From Rhizobium lusitanum (GTDB lineage Bacteria; Pseudomonadota; Alphaproteobacteria; Rhizobiales; Rhizobiaceae): a DNA stretch of 64,000 nt. The stretch covers positions 2,269,501-2,333,500 of the forward strand of contig NZ_CP050308.1 of assembly GCF_014189535.1 (NCBI RefSeq), read 5' to 3'. This document shows, piece by piece, positions 1 to 9,208 of the stretch (within the stretch, counting starts at the first letter, position 1; every line of letters begins with the position of its first letter). Both the position numbers and the translations under genes were made by a program. The notes below the pieces were generated by a model. That model was not told the DNA's origin and did not search any database. It saw only the letters and a program-made list of their open reading frames with translations.

Positions 1-191
1 AGTTGCGCGGCACGATCCCGGCGGGCGAGACCATTCTCGTCTCTGCCATTCTCGCCGAGCGCGATCCCTCGGCTATCTCCGGCGCCTGGACGAAGCCACC
101 CGCAAAACCCGACATCGACGCCCTGCGCGCCCTGATCGCCGAGAAAGGCATCGATGTCAGCGCCATCGAAGCGCCGGGACGCCTGCCATGA
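1..191 (+). CDS. 3' end of an unidentified protein (partial)
   Basis: This is an open frame running in from the left edge of the window and ending at TGA 189-191, so only about the last 62 residues are visible. The tail is soluble-looking, with no membrane segment or recognisable catalytic motif. It overlaps the next gene by four bases (ATGA), which implies translational coupling and a shared operon with the 2-hydroxyacid dehydrogenase. I do not recognise the family; the start and function lie outside the window. Confidence 0.5.
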   Translation, partial: LRGTIPAGETILVSAILAERDPSAISGAWTKPPAKPDIDALRALIAEKGIDVSAIEAPGRLP

Positions 192-1210
192 CACCATCTG
201 CCTCCCGCCCGACCATTGCCTTCTCCATGCAGCCGACGCGTACGCAGCATGTGCTACCGCCTGGCCTGATCCAGCGCCTCGACACGATCGGCCGTGTGCT
301 CGATAGTGAGCCGATGGTGCGCTTCGACGACGAAAGAGCACGCAAGCTGCTCGGCGAAACGGAGATCCTGATCACCGGCTGGGGTTCGCCGCCCATTAAC
401 GAGGCTGCACTGGCGCAGGCGCCACATCTGAAGCTGGTGGCGCATGCGGCGGGCACGGTGAAGGGCCTGATCGAGGACGGCCTGTTCGACAGGAACATAG
501 TCGTCAGTCATGCGGCGCAAGCCAATGCCCTGCCGGTCGCCGAATTCACCCTTGCGGCGATCATCTTTGCCGGCAAGCAGGTCTTCCGCTTTCACGACCT
601 CTATGTCGCCGACCGTAACCGCCACCGCACCCAGCCGATCCAGGCCGAAGCCATCGGCAATTACGGCAGCACGGTCGGTATCATCGGCGCATCGCGCATT
701 GGCCGCCGGGTGATCGAACTGCTTGCACCCTTCGACTACCGGATCCTGCTATACGATCCGATGGTCGATGAGGCGGAAGCCTCGCGTCTCGGCGTCGAGA
801 AGACCGAACTCGACGCCTTGATGGCCAGCGCCGATATTGTCTCGCTGCATGCCCCTTCACTGCCGGTAACGCGGCATATGATCGACGTCCACCGCCTGTC
901 CCTGATGAAGCCCGGCGCGACCTTCATCAACACGGCGCGCGGCGCATTGGTCGATGAAGCAGCGCTGCTTGCCATCCTGAAAACCGGCCGGATCGATGCG
1001 ATCATCGACGTCACAGATCCCGAGATCCCGGAGGCAGGCTCGGCCTTTTACGATCTGCCGAACGTCTTCCTGACACCGCATATCGCCGGCGCCGTCGGCC
1101 TGGAACGCACCCGCCTCGGCGAGATGGCAGTCGAAGAAGCCATCCGCTTCATCGAGGGAAAACCGCTGCTCTATGAAATCCGTCGTGAGGATCTGGCGCG
1201 CATGGCGTGA
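188..1210 (+). CDS. D-isomer-specific 2-hydroxyacid dehydrogenase
   Basis: A 340-residue NAD(P)-dependent dehydrogenase of the D-2-hydroxyacid family, which interconverts 2-hydroxy and 2-oxo acids in the cytoplasm. A Rossmann segment with the glycine pattern GIIGASRIG lies near residues 164-172. The catalytic arginine stretch TARGALVDE is near residue 251 and the catalytic histidine is in TPHIAGA near residue 298. The length fits the family. The start is ATG 188, overlapping the preceding stop. The substrate cannot be read from sequence; phosphoglycerate, glyoxylate/hydroxypyruvate or a sugar-acid derivative are all possible. Confidence 0.85.
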   Translation: MTPSASRPTIAFSMQPTRTQHVLPPGLIQRLDTIGRVLDSEPMVRFDDERARKLLGETEILITGWGSPPINEAALAQAPHLKLVAHAAGTVKGLIEDGLFDRNIVVSHAAQANALPVAEFTLAAIIFAGKQVFRFHDLYVADRNRHRTQPIQAEAIGNYGSTVGIIGASRIGRRVIELLAPFDYRILLYDPMVDEAEASRLGVEKTELDALMASADIVSLHAPSLPVTRHMIDVHRLSLMKPGATFINTARGALVDEAALLAILKTGRIDAIIDVTDPEIPEAGSAFYDLPNVFLTPHIAGAVGLERTRLGEMAVEEAIRFIEGKPLLYEIRREDLARMA

Positions 1211-1306
1211 CGCAACGCAGCAATTTCACGAAAACACCCTGAAAACGCCCCATTTCGGCACGCCTGAAAAACCGGTTTTTAATCATTCCCGGCTAGCAAT
1301 CTCTTA

Positions 1307-1356
1307 GCGCATGACCCCAAAAGTTCGGCTTCGAATTTTTGGAAAGGATCATGCGC
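1307..1356. repeat. Rhizobial intergenic palindromic element
   Basis: A 50-bp imperfect palindrome. The left end GCGCATGACCC mirrors the right end GGATCATGCGC with one mismatch, and A-rich and T-rich inner arms flank a short centre. It lies between two rightward genes. Elements with these GCGCATGA/TCATGCGC ends are familiar in Rhizobium intergenic regions; the copy number here cannot be judged from one window. Confidence 0.6.
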
Positions 1357-1426
1357 CAACGAAGTTGTTGCTGCGTCCTTTGCGCGTCCACAAGACGCGC
1401 GGCGCAGCAATGAAGAGGTTCTAGTC

Positions 1427-2014
1427 ATGCGTACTCGCGTTCTTTCCATTCTGGCTGTCTTGCTGCTCGGCGTGCTGGCAAGCTGCGCCACCGCGCCCAG
1501 TCGTACCCGCAATGTCTGCGCGATCTTCGATCAGCGCGACGGCTGGTTCAACAACTGGCAGCGAGCGGCCGAGCGCACCGAGCGCAAATACGGCGTTCCC
1601 GTGCCAATCCTGATGGCGACGATCTACACCGAATCCGGCTTCCAGCCGCGCGCCCGTCCGCCCAGACGATATTTGCTCGGCTTCATTCCCTGGAAGCGCC
1701 CATCGAGCGCCTACGGCTTCTCGCAGGCACTGGATGGCACATGGGACAAGTATAAGCGCGAGACAGGCAACTGGGGCGCAAGCCGCACCAGCTTCTCCGA
1801 CGCCATCGATTTCGTTGGCTGGTATCACTACCGGACGCACCTCGAGACCGGCATCGCGCTCAACGATTCCTATGATCTCTATCTCGCCTATTATTCCGGC
1901 ACGAAGGGTTATCTGCAGGGATCATGGCGCGGCAATGCGACGGCGCTCGCCGGCGCAAAGCGCTTCAACGGCATGACCGCGATTTACGCGCAGCAATTGC
2001 CGGGCTGTAGCTAG
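1427..2014 (+). CDS. Lytic transglycosylase (SLT domain) lipoprotein
   Basis: A 195-residue predicted envelope lipoprotein. The hydrophobic N-terminus ends in a lipobox LASC with the lipidated cysteine at position 20. The mature part carries an SLT-like lysozyme fold: the putative catalytic glutamate is E69 in IYTESGFQP, followed by SAYGFSQAL and later LAYYSGTKGY. Lytic transglycosylases cleave the MurNAc-GlcNAc bond of peptidoglycan to give 1,6-anhydro ends. It is a compact family member with no LysM or other wall-binding module. It stands alone, preceded by the palindromic element and followed by a converging gene. The lysozyme-like assignment is good; the biological role is open. Confidence 0.8.
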   Translation: MRTRVLSILAVLLLGVLASCATAPSRTRNVCAIFDQRDGWFNNWQRAAERTERKYGVPVPILMATIYTESGFQPRARPPRRYLLGFIPWKRPSSAYGFSQALDGTWDKYKRETGNWGASRTSFSDAIDFVGWYHYRTHLETGIALNDSYDLYLAYYSGTKGYLQGSWRGNATALAGAKRFNGMTAIYAQQLPGCS

Positions 2015-2029
2015 CGACAGCCCGCGCCT

Positions 2030-3295
2030 TTACGGCCGCGCCTCCAGCAAATTCAAGCCGCCATCCTCGCCCCAGATATCAGCGATCGAAACCTGCTGAC
2101 CGGTGCGGCTGCTTTCCAGCGCCGCGATGCCACAGAGGACCGAGAGCGCGCCGGCGCGTGAACCGGCGCGTTGTCTCAGCTCATCATTCGGCCCGGACCG
2201 CAGCAGCATGTTGCGCAGCCGGTCGTCGCCGCCATAGTGGCCGCCGGAGGAATGCGGCACCCAGATGCGCTCGACATCGCCGAAATTCTTCATGACGACG
2301 ATTTCGTCCGCCGGCGGCGTCGTCCATTTCTGCTTCTCATATTGCCGCATCTCGATACGGCCCTTGTGACCGTTGAAGGCGATGTGGTGGCCCTCGATCG
2401 GCATGTAGGTGTTCAGCGAATAGGAGACGTTGACACCGTTGCGATAACGGATCGAGGAGACCATCGTGTCAGGAATGTCGATATCCTCGCGGAAGACACA
2501 GGCATCGCGGACATAACCATCGACCGTCGACGGATCCTCATAGAGACTTTCGAGCAGCGGCGTCGCGCTGATATCGAGATAATAATCGCACTCGTCCTTG
2601 TACCGACAGCCACGACAGCGCTCGCCGCGGAACGGGCCCTTGCGGCCGTAATGCTTGAGATCGGCGAAGGCTGAGACCGTTTCCGGATCGGAATCAAGAT
2701 ACCAGTTCAGAAGATCGAAATGATGTGTCGCCTTGTGAACGAAGAGGCTGCCGGAATTTTCAACAAAGGCATGCCAGCGGCGGAAATAATCGGCGCCATG
2801 GCTGGTATCGAGATACCAGTGAAAATCGACGGAAGTGACATCGCCGATGACGCCGGAATTGATCAGCTCCTTGATCTTTGCCGCCGTCGGAGCGAAGCGA
2901 TAGTTGAAGGAGACGTCGAGCCGCTTGCCGGTCCGCGCCTCGGCATCGAGAATGCGCTTGATCTTGTCGACCGTCGTCGTCATCGGCTTTTCGCTGATGA
3001 CATTGGCACCGGCCTCCATCGCCTTGACGATCAGGTCGTCATGGGCGGAATCGCGCGTGCAGACAATGACGAGATCGGGCTTTTCGACCCGCAGCAGCTC
3101 GTCGAAATCGGTATAGACCGGCACCCGGGCGCCAATATACTCCAACGCCCGTTTCGCCCGCATCGCATTGAGATCGCAGACGGCGACAAGCTCGACCTCG
3201 TTGCCCCAACGCTCGACCAGATCCTTGCCCCACATGGTAACGCCACGATTGCCGGTTCCAACCAGGGCATAGCGCTTCTTCGATGACGACGGCAT
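2030..3295 (-). CDS. Gfo/Idh/MocA family oxidoreductase
   Basis: A 421-residue NAD(P)-dependent oxidoreductase. The N-terminal Rossmann motif is VGTGNRG, the family EKP motif is in NVISEKPMTTT, and a C-terminal alpha/beta substrate domain follows. A cluster of four cysteines (CRGCRYKDEC) in mid-protein suggests a bound metal, seen in some members of this family. The start at ATG 3295 is chosen because GGAGGAAG sits just upstream; an open frame extends further but lacks a ribosome site. It is the last gene of a leftward set with the enolase-superfamily enzyme and another Gfo/Idh protein, probably TetR-controlled. The substrate is likely a sugar or sugar derivative. Confidence 0.85.
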   Translation of the reverse strand: MPSSSKKRYALVGTGNRGVTMWGKDLVERWGNEVELVAVCDLNAMRAKRALEYIGARVPVYTDFDELLRVEKPDLVIVCTRDSAHDDLIVKAMEAGANVISEKPMTTTVDKIKRILDAEARTGKRLDVSFNYRFAPTAAKIKELINSGVIGDVTSVDFHWYLDTSHGADYFRRWHAFVENSGSLFVHKATHHFDLLNWYLDSDPETVSAFADLKHYGRKGPFRGERCRGCRYKDECDYYLDISATPLLESLYEDPSTVDGYVRDACVFREDIDIPDTMVSSIRYRNGVNVSYSLNTYMPIEGHHIAFNGHKGRIEMRQYEKQKWTTPPADEIVVMKNFGDVERIWVPHSSGGHYGGDDRLRNMLLRSGPNDELRQRAGSRAGALSVLCGIAALESSRTGQQVSIADIWGEDGGLNLLEARP

Positions 3296-3320
3296 GTTCT
3301 TCCTCCAGAGTCTGGTTTCC

Positions 3321-3343
3321 CCTTCTCCCCCAGGGAGAGAAGG
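3321..3343. repeat. Short intercistronic inverted repeat
   Basis: Perfect 7-bp arms CCTTCTC and GAGAAGG with a 9-base loop, in the short gap between two co-directional genes. It resembles the small rhizobial repeats found inside operons and could act as an mRNA-stability or processing hairpin. No T-run follows on the coding strand, so it is not an obvious terminator. Confidence 0.45.
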
Positions 3344-3345
3344 AA

Positions 3346-4758
3346 TCATCTCTCCATCGCGCTCCAGTCGGGCGCGATGGACGAACCGAGGCCGATGGCG
3401 CTGACGACCGAGCCGATGGCGATCCTTCCGCCTTCGATCCTCAGCCGAGTCCGCCCGTCACGAACGGCATAGAGATCGTCATGTGCCCGCGCGAAAGCCG
3501 CCTGCTCGGCTTCGGGCGCGCCGGCCATGCCGTCGACATAGTGGTGACCGTTGCGCTCGATATGCGTCATGCCGATCAGCGAAGCGAGCGCCAGATCCTG
3601 CTGCACGGCAAGACCACCCTGCGTCGTCAGGTCTTCGGCCGACATGAAATAGGGTATCCCGTCATCGGCGCTCCACTTGGCGACCCGCGCCCGGTTCAAT
3701 AGCGAGCGATAGAACCCCTTGCAGGATTTGGAGGAGATGCCGGTATAGCCAAGCCGCCTCGCCGTTATGAAAGCATTGATGTCGGCATCGGATTCATCGA
3801 TCTCAACCGGCTTGAAGGCCGCAAGCGCCGACACCGGTTTCTCGAAAGCATAGGCGCGGGCGATCGGCTGCTCCACGAACAGGATCGACGTCGCGAACCG
3901 CGCCAGTCTCGGCTCGGCCTGGATGCGGGCCAGCAGATCGGCCACCGCCTCGGCGGACGAAAACTGTTCGTTGCCATCCAGCGTCACCGAATAGACCGGC
4001 ACCTTGGCGTCGATCACCGCGGCAATCCGGCAAAGGCGATCGATATCGGCATCGGGAACGCCCGACACCTTCACCTTGAAGAAGGTCAGGCCATAGGTAT
4101 CGATCGCCTCTTCGAAGCTTTCCGGCAGCCCGTCGTTGAGACGCTCGTCCGCTGCGATATCGCGCGTCTCGATAGCATCGACGAGGCCGACGGTGTGGCG
4201 GGCGGCGAGGCTCCGGGCCGGCGCCAATGTCGAAAGGAAGCCTGAGAGATCGAAACCTTCCAGATCCGGCGTGGTCGATGCGTCGATGCCGGGACGGTTG
4301 GCCTTGATTGCCTGCGCGACCGTCAACCCTTCCAGCCGGCAGAGGGCATCGAGCATCGCCCTGTTGGCGAGCGCCAGGCCGAAGGAGGCGACCAGTCCGT
4401 TCAGCGTCTCGGCGGCGGCCCGCGCATGATGGGCCGCTTCAACGGCCGCATGCAGCGTGAAAGCCGTCCCCAGCCCCGCGCCTTGCAAGGCATCGAGCGC
4501 CAAAGCCAACGAGCGGCGAAGCTGGTTTTCATTATCGGCATTGGTGAGCTCAGGCGACTTGTCGAACCATTTCGGCACCATCAGCTCGGCCGCCATCCCG
4601 CTTGCCGAACGACCACTCGCATCCTCGATCCGGACACGCAGAAAAATCTGCCGCGCCTCCCGCAGCGTCGCAGCGCCGAAGCGGAAGGGAAGCCGCAACT
4701 TGACGGGGCGCTCGAAAGCCTCCGCCTCGACAAGTCTGATTTTCAATGGCTCGGTCAT
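3346..4758 (-). CDS. Enolase-superfamily (mandelate racemase/muconate lactonizing type) enzyme
   Basis: A 470-residue protein with the two-domain layout of the enolase superfamily, whose members abstract a proton next to a carboxylate, often as sugar-acid dehydratases. Visible barrel motifs are the KxK lysines in FFKVKVSG, metal ligands in TLDGNEQF, LFVEQP and EIDESD, and a late lysine in SSKSCKG. The length is somewhat above the usual 370-400. ATG 4758 is preceded by GAGGAA. It sits between two Gfo/Idh/MocA genes in the same leftward set, which suggests a sugar-acid route. The exact reaction is not determinable. Confidence 0.75.
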   Translation of the reverse strand: MTEPLKIRLVEAEAFERPVKLRLPFRFGAATLREARQIFLRVRIEDASGRSASGMAAELMVPKWFDKSPELTNADNENQLRRSLALALDALQGAGLGTAFTLHAAVEAAHHARAAAETLNGLVASFGLALANRAMLDALCRLEGLTVAQAIKANRPGIDASTTPDLEGFDLSGFLSTLAPARSLAARHTVGLVDAIETRDIAADERLNDGLPESFEEAIDTYGLTFFKVKVSGVPDADIDRLCRIAAVIDAKVPVYSVTLDGNEQFSSAEAVADLLARIQAEPRLARFATSILFVEQPIARAYAFEKPVSALAAFKPVEIDESDADINAFITARRLGYTGISSKSCKGFYRSLLNRARVAKWSADDGIPYFMSAEDLTTQGGLAVQQDLALASLIGMTHIERNGHHYVDGMAGAPEAEQAAFARAHDDLYAVRDGRTRLRIEGGRIAIGSVVSAIGLGSSIAPDWSAMER

Positions 4759-4791
4759 GGCAGGACATTCCTCTTGCGGCGGTGAGCCGGC

Positions 4792-5937
4792 TTAGATTTC
4801 CAGCGGCTCGACATCCAGCCAGCGGCGCTCGGCCCAGCTTTGCAGGCCGAGTGAGGCAAGCTGCACGCCCTTGGCGCCTTCCGTCAGCGTGTAGCGCCAG
4901 GGCGCGTCCTCGAGTACGTGGCGCAGGAACATTTCCCACTGGATCTTGAAGCCATTGTCATAGATCTGATTGTCCGGCACCTCGTCCCAGGTGTCGAAGA
5001 AATCGATCGTCTGCGGCTGGTCCGGGTTCCACACCGGCTTCGGCGTGTTGACGCGGTGTTGCGTGAAGCAGCGGCTCAATCCGGCGACAGCTGAGCCATG
5101 CGTACCGTCCACCTGGAAGGTGACGAGATCGTCGCGACGGACGCGCACGGCCCAGGAGGAATTGATGTGCGCGACGATACCGCCTTCAAGCTCGAAGGTG
5201 GCATAGGCCGCATCGTCGGCGTCGGCGACATAGCGCCGTCCGGCCTCATCGACGCGTTCGGGAATATGGGTAGCGCCGAGGCAGCTGATCGCCTTCACCG
5301 GTCCAAAGAGATTATCAAGCACATAGCGCCAGTGGCAAAGCATATCGAGGATGATGCCGCCGCCGTCCGCCTTGCGGTAGTTCCAAGACGGCCGCTGCGC
5401 CGTCTGCCAGTCGCCTTCGAAGACCCAATAGCCGAACTCGCCGCGCACCGAGAGGATCTTGCCGAAGAAGCCGCTGTCGCGCAGCATGGCGATTTTGCGA
5501 AGACCGGGCAGGAACAGTTTGTCCTGCACCACGCCATTCTTCAGCCCGGATGCCTTGGCCTTGCGGGCAAGCGCCACGGCCGCATCGAGATCGTCCGAGA
5601 TCGGCTTTTCGCAATAGATGTGCTTGCCGGCGTCCAACGCCTTGGAAACCAGTTCGGCGCGCATCTGCGTCGTCGCCGCATCGAAGAAGATCGCATCGTC
5701 GGGATCGGCGAGCGCGCCGTCGAGATCGGTGGTCCAGCGCTCGATGCCGTATGTACGGGCCAGCTCCTCCAGCCGCGCCGCATTGCGGCCGACAAGGACC
5801 GGATCCGGCATGACTCGTTCGCCATTGGACAGCAGCACGCCGCCCTCGGCGCGCAACGCCACGATCGAGCGGATGAGATGCTGGTTCAGCCCCATGCGTC
5901 CCGTGACGCCGTGCATGATGATCCCGATGCGTTTCAT
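4792..5937 (-). CDS. Gfo/Idh/MocA family oxidoreductase
   Basis: A 381-residue oxidoreductase with an N-terminal nucleotide-binding fold. The opening GIIMHGVTGRMG is a variant glycine loop resembling dihydrodipicolinate reductase-like Rossmann starts. The family motif HIYCEKPISDD follows near residue 120, then a C-terminal sugar-binding domain. GGGAGG lies a few bases before ATG 5937. It is the first gene of the leftward catabolic set, with a perfect 18-bp TetR-type palindrome about 70 bp upstream. It probably oxidises or reduces a sugar or its derivative imported by the divergent ABC transporter. Confidence 0.85.
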   Translation of the reverse strand: MKRIGIIMHGVTGRMGLNQHLIRSIVALRAEGGVLLSNGERVMPDPVLVGRNAARLEELARTYGIERWTTDLDGALADPDDAIFFDAATTQMRAELVSKALDAGKHIYCEKPISDDLDAAVALARKAKASGLKNGVVQDKLFLPGLRKIAMLRDSGFFGKILSVRGEFGYWVFEGDWQTAQRPSWNYRKADGGGIILDMLCHWRYVLDNLFGPVKAISCLGATHIPERVDEAGRRYVADADDAAYATFELEGGIVAHINSSWAVRVRRDDLVTFQVDGTHGSAVAGLSRCFTQHRVNTPKPVWNPDQPQTIDFFDTWDEVPDNQIYDNGFKIQWEMFLRHVLEDAPWRYTLTEGAKGVQLASLGLQSWAERRWLDVEPLEI

Positions 5938-6007
5938 GATCCCTCCCGATCGTTTGACCCGACTCCCTCCCGAGTCAGGAAAAGCAAAGGCTTGGCCAAG
6001 CAGCCAA

Positions 6008-6025
6008 TGTAACTATATAGTTACA
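6008..6025. promoter_or_regulatory. TetR-type operator (perfect palindrome)
   Basis: TGTAACTATATAGTTACA is a perfect 18-bp palindrome between the TetR gene and the leftward catabolic genes. A near copy lies at 6885-6902 on the other side of tetR. Size, symmetry and placement fit a TetR dimer operator for the leftward operon. Binding is inferred. Confidence 0.75.
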
Positions 6026-6073
6026 CGATGGCGCGATCCATCCGGGCTTGTCAATCGCCTTTCGAAAATTTCT

Positions 6074-6775
6074 CTAGACCTTGATCGAGGCGAGCGTCAC
6101 CGAGACGATGTGCTCGCCCCAGGCTTTCAGCGCGGCGGGTGCCATCAGCCTGCGGGCAAAAATCGTCGACAACGTATGGCGGTTGGACAAATAGAAGAAA
6201 CCGAGTGCTGCGACGGTCAGGTAGACCGAGACCGGATCGACGGCCGGCCGGAAGACGCCGGCTGCTTCACCACGTCGCAGCACGCCGGCAAGCTCGTCGA
6301 TGAAATGCGAGTGCATTGCCAGAATCTTGTCGGAGCGCTTCAGATAGTGCGCCTCATGCAGGTTTTCGGTGGCGAGCAGACTCAAAAACTCCGGATGATG
6401 GAGAAAGTGATGCCAGGTGAACAGCGCCAGTTCCCGCATTCCTTCCTCGGGATTGCGGTTGGCGAGATCCAGTTGTTTCTCGGCGCTGCGGATTTCGGCA
6501 TAGGTTGCCTCCAGAACGGCGACATAGAGGCCCTCCTTGTCGCCAAAATAATGATAAAGCATGCGCTTGTTGGTCTGCGCCCGCGCAGCAATCGCATCCA
6601 CCCTGGCGCCACCGAAGCCATGCGCGGCGAATTCCGCCATTGCCGCATCCAGGATCATGGCATGGGTGCGCTGCGGATTGCGCGGCACCTTCTTCGGCTT
6701 GGTGATCGCATTGCCATCCACCTCGGCCTTTGCAGATTTTTCAGGTCCTTGCCCTGCCTTTGTCGCCATTGGCAT
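6074..6775 (-). CDS. TetR/AcrR family transcriptional regulator
   Basis: A 233-residue regulator. A basic N-terminal tail of about 33 residues precedes the DNA-binding domain; the helix-turn-helix lies near residues 55-80 and ends in the characteristic RMLYHYFGDKEGLY stretch. The C-terminal ligand domain includes a region typical of TetR proteins that respond to small molecules. ATG 6775 is preceded by GAGGGGAA. It lies between the leftward oxidoreductase operon and the rightward ABC operon, with related palindromes on both sides. It therefore likely represses both arms and itself until a sugar-derived ligand binds. The ligand is unknown. Confidence 0.88.
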   Translation of the reverse strand: MPMATKAGQGPEKSAKAEVDGNAITKPKKVPRNPQRTHAMILDAAMAEFAAHGFGGARVDAIAARAQTNKRMLYHYFGDKEGLYVAVLEATYAEIRSAEKQLDLANRNPEEGMRELALFTWHHFLHHPEFLSLLATENLHEAHYLKRSDKILAMHSHFIDELAGVLRRGEAAGVFRPAVDPVSVYLTVAALGFFYLSNRHTLSTIFARRLMAPAALKAWGEHIVSVTLASIKV

Positions 6776-6884
6776 TTCCCCTCCCCGATCTATCTCTCTG
6801 ACGACGAGCGCCTCTAGCTTCAGCGCGCGTCGTTTTGATTGTGATACGATTGGTGCTTGACAGCGGTCGCGTTTCTATCCAACT

Positions 6885-6902
6885 TGTAACCAAATAGTTA
6901 TA
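6885..6902. promoter_or_regulatory. Second TetR-type operator, downstream of a -35-like hexamer
   Basis: TGTAACCAAATAGTTATA matches the perfect palindrome at 6008-6025 at 15 of 18 positions. A TTGACA hexamer (6857-6862) lies just upstream in the direction of the ABC transporter genes, so the site would cover the -10/start region of that promoter. It lies between the divergent tetR start (6775) and the binding-protein start (6952) and could control both. Confidence 0.68.
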
Positions 6903-6951
6903 TCTTGCATAGCAGTTCGTAGATCATCGGTTAACTGGGGAGGAGACCAGG

Positions 6952-8235
6952 ATGACTTTAACGATCGACCGCCGGCAATTGCTTGCCGGCATGGCAGCAA
7001 CGCTTGCTTTCGGCAGTATCGGACTTGGCCGCGCCAATGCGGCAACAGCGATGCGGCTTCTTTGGTGGGGATCCAAGGAACGCGCCGACCGCACATTCGC
7101 AGCCGTAAAGGCCTATCAGGCGAAGAACCCGGACGTAAGCATCGCCGGTGAAACCTTCGGCTGGGACAGCTACTGGACGCGTCTCGCCACGCAGACCGCC
7201 GGCGGCAATGCGCCCGACCTCATCCAGATGGATTATCGCTACATCTTCGAATATGCGCGCCGCGGCACGCTGCTCGATATGACGCCCTACCTCGGCAAGA
7301 GCCTCGCGATAGAGGATTTCGGCGCTCCCAACATCAATTCCGGCAAAGTCGACGGCAAGATTTATGGCGTCAACCTCGGGGTCAACTCCTCGATGGTCGT
7401 CGTCAATGCCGCCGCCTGGCAGGAAGCTGGCGTTGAACAGCCGCATGACGGCATTACATGGGAGCAGCTTGGCGACGCCTGCGCCAAGGTCACCGCCGCC
7501 AAGAAGCGCCGTGGTTTCTACGGCACCGGCGATCAAAGCGGCGGGGAGCCCGCTCTCGAATGCTGGCTGCGCCAACACGGCAAGGCGCTCTACACCAATG
7601 ACGGCAAGCTCGGCTTCGAGGCCAAGGACGCCGCCGAATGGTTCGCCTTCTGGGCCGAATTGCGCAAAAGCGGCGCCTGCGTGCCGGCCGACGTGCAGGC
7701 ACTCGACCAGCAGACCATTGAAACCGACATGCTCGTGACCAAAAAGGCGGCTGTCAGCTACGCCCATTCCAACCAGTTCGTCGCCATCCAGGGCCTCGTC
7801 AAGGAAAAGCTGGATCTGATCGCTTATCCCAGCAACCCGGACAGCAAGCCCGGCCAATACCTGAAGCCGTCGATGCTGATGTCGGTTTCGGCGAGTTCCG
7901 CCAACAAGGACGCCGCCGTCGCCTTCATCAACTATCTGGTCGAAAGTCCTGACGGCGCCAAGACGCTCGGCGTCGAGCGCGGCGTTCCCGCCTCGCCGAA
8001 GATCCGCGATCTTCTGACGCAGGACCTCGATGCAATCAGCAAGCAGGTCGTCGACTATATCGGCCGCCTGACACCGCATGTCGGAGCACTGCCGCCAGCT
8101 CCGCCGAACGGCGCCGGCGAAAATGCGTTCCTCTTGAAAAAAATCGCCGAGGAAGTCGCCTTTGGCAAAAGCAGCACGCAGGACGGCGCAACGAAATTCG
8201 TCGAACAGGCAGCAGCAAACATAACGCGAGGCTGA
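6952..8235 (+). CDS. ABC sugar transporter, periplasmic binding protein
   Basis: A 427-residue extracellular solute-binding protein of the carbohydrate group (MalE/UgpB-like fold). The N-terminus has a twin-arginine style signal: RR at 7-8 followed by QLL, a hydrophobic stretch, and a likely cleavage after RANA near residue 30. The mature part has the two-lobe binding-protein character, with an early LLWWGSKERADRTF strand-helix segment. It is the first gene of the rightward operon with two permeases, two oxidoreductases and an ATPase. The ligand is probably a sugar or glycoside. Expression likely depends on the operator at 6885-6902. Confidence 0.9.
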   Translation: MTLTIDRRQLLAGMAATLAFGSIGLGRANAATAMRLLWWGSKERADRTFAAVKAYQAKNPDVSIAGETFGWDSYWTRLATQTAGGNAPDLIQMDYRYIFEYARRGTLLDMTPYLGKSLAIEDFGAPNINSGKVDGKIYGVNLGVNSSMVVVNAAAWQEAGVEQPHDGITWEQLGDACAKVTAAKKRRGFYGTGDQSGGEPALECWLRQHGKALYTNDGKLGFEAKDAAEWFAFWAELRKSGACVPADVQALDQQTIETDMLVTKKAAVSYAHSNQFVAIQGLVKEKLDLIAYPSNPDSKPGQYLKPSMLMSVSASSANKDAAVAFINYLVESPDGAKTLGVERGVPASPKIRDLLTQDLDAISKQVVDYIGRLTPHVGALPPAPPNGAGENAFLLKKIAEEVAFGKSSTQDGATKFVEQAAANITRG

Positions 8236-8239
8236 TACC

Positions 8240-9208
8240 GTGGGTACAAACAGCAACAGCGTTGCCGATGGCTTGGCCATCGGCGCGAACGCGCCAGCGC
8301 GCGTCACGACCATTTACAAGGCGCCGAGCGCGTTCTCGCGCAATGCGCCAGGCTATCTCTTTCTCCTGCCCTGGCTGATCGGCTTTTTCGGCCTGACGCT
8401 GGGGCCGGCGATCGCCTCGCTCTATCTGTCCTTGACCGACTATAACCTGCTGCAAGCGCCGGATTGGGTCGGGCTGGACAATTACGTGCGCATCGCCACC
8501 GCCGACGACAAGTTTATCTCGTCGATGAAGGTGACGCTGTTCTATGTCGTCTGTTCCGTGCCGCTGAAGCTTACCTTCGCGCTGCTGGTGGCGCTGTTGC
8601 TCAACCGCGGCATTCGCGGCCTGCCGGTCTATCGCGCCATCTTCTACCTGCCGTCACTGCTCGGCTCCAGCGTTGCCATCGCCGTGCTCTGGCGGCAGAT
8701 TTTCGATGCCGACGGCGTCGTCAACACGCTGCTCTGGTATCTCTTCGGCATCAACGGCCCGAGCTGGATCTCCAATCCGGACTATTCGCTCTATACGCTT
8801 GTTATCCTGGCCGTCTGGCAATTCGGCTCACCGATGATCATCTTTCTGGCCGGTCTTCGGCAGATCCCCACCGATCTCTATGAGGCCGCCAGTCTCGATG
8901 GCGCCTCCAAGGTGCGGATCTTCTTCAAGATCACCCTGCCGCTTTTGACCCCGGTGATCTTCTTCAACGCCGTCGTGCAGACCATCGACGCCTTCAAGGC
9001 CTTCACGCCGGCCTATGTGATTTCCTCCGGCACCGGCGGGCCGATCGACTCGACGCTGTTCTATACCCTCTACCTCTACCAGGAAGCCTTCGGCTATTTC
9101 CGCATGGGCTATGCCTCGGCGCTCGCCTGGATCCTGGTGATCATCATCGCAATCTTCACCGCCTTCTCCTTCCTCTCCGCTCGTTATTGGGTTCATTACG
9201 ATGACTGA
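8240..9208 (+). CDS. ABC sugar transporter, inner-membrane permease 1
   Basis: A 322-residue MalF/UgpA-type permease with about six membrane segments. The first begins at GYLFLLPWLIGFFG. The cytoplasmic EAA loop that contacts the ATPase is visible as YEAASLDGASKVRIFFKI. The chosen start is GTG 8240, five bases after the binding-protein stop. The stop overlaps the start of the second permease by eight bases, showing tight coupling. Confidence 0.9.
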   Translation: MGTNSNSVADGLAIGANAPARVTTIYKAPSAFSRNAPGYLFLLPWLIGFFGLTLGPAIASLYLSLTDYNLLQAPDWVGLDNYVRIATADDKFISSMKVTLFYVVCSVPLKLTFALLVALLLNRGIRGLPVYRAIFYLPSLLGSSVAIAVLWRQIFDADGVVNTLLWYLFGINGPSWISNPDYSLYTLVILAVWQFGSPMIIFLAGLRQIPTDLYEAASLDGASKVRIFFKITLPLLTPVIFFNAVVQTIDAFKAFTPAYVISSGTGGPIDSTLFYTLYLYQEAFGYFRMGYASALAWILVIIIAIFTAFSFLSARYWVHYDD

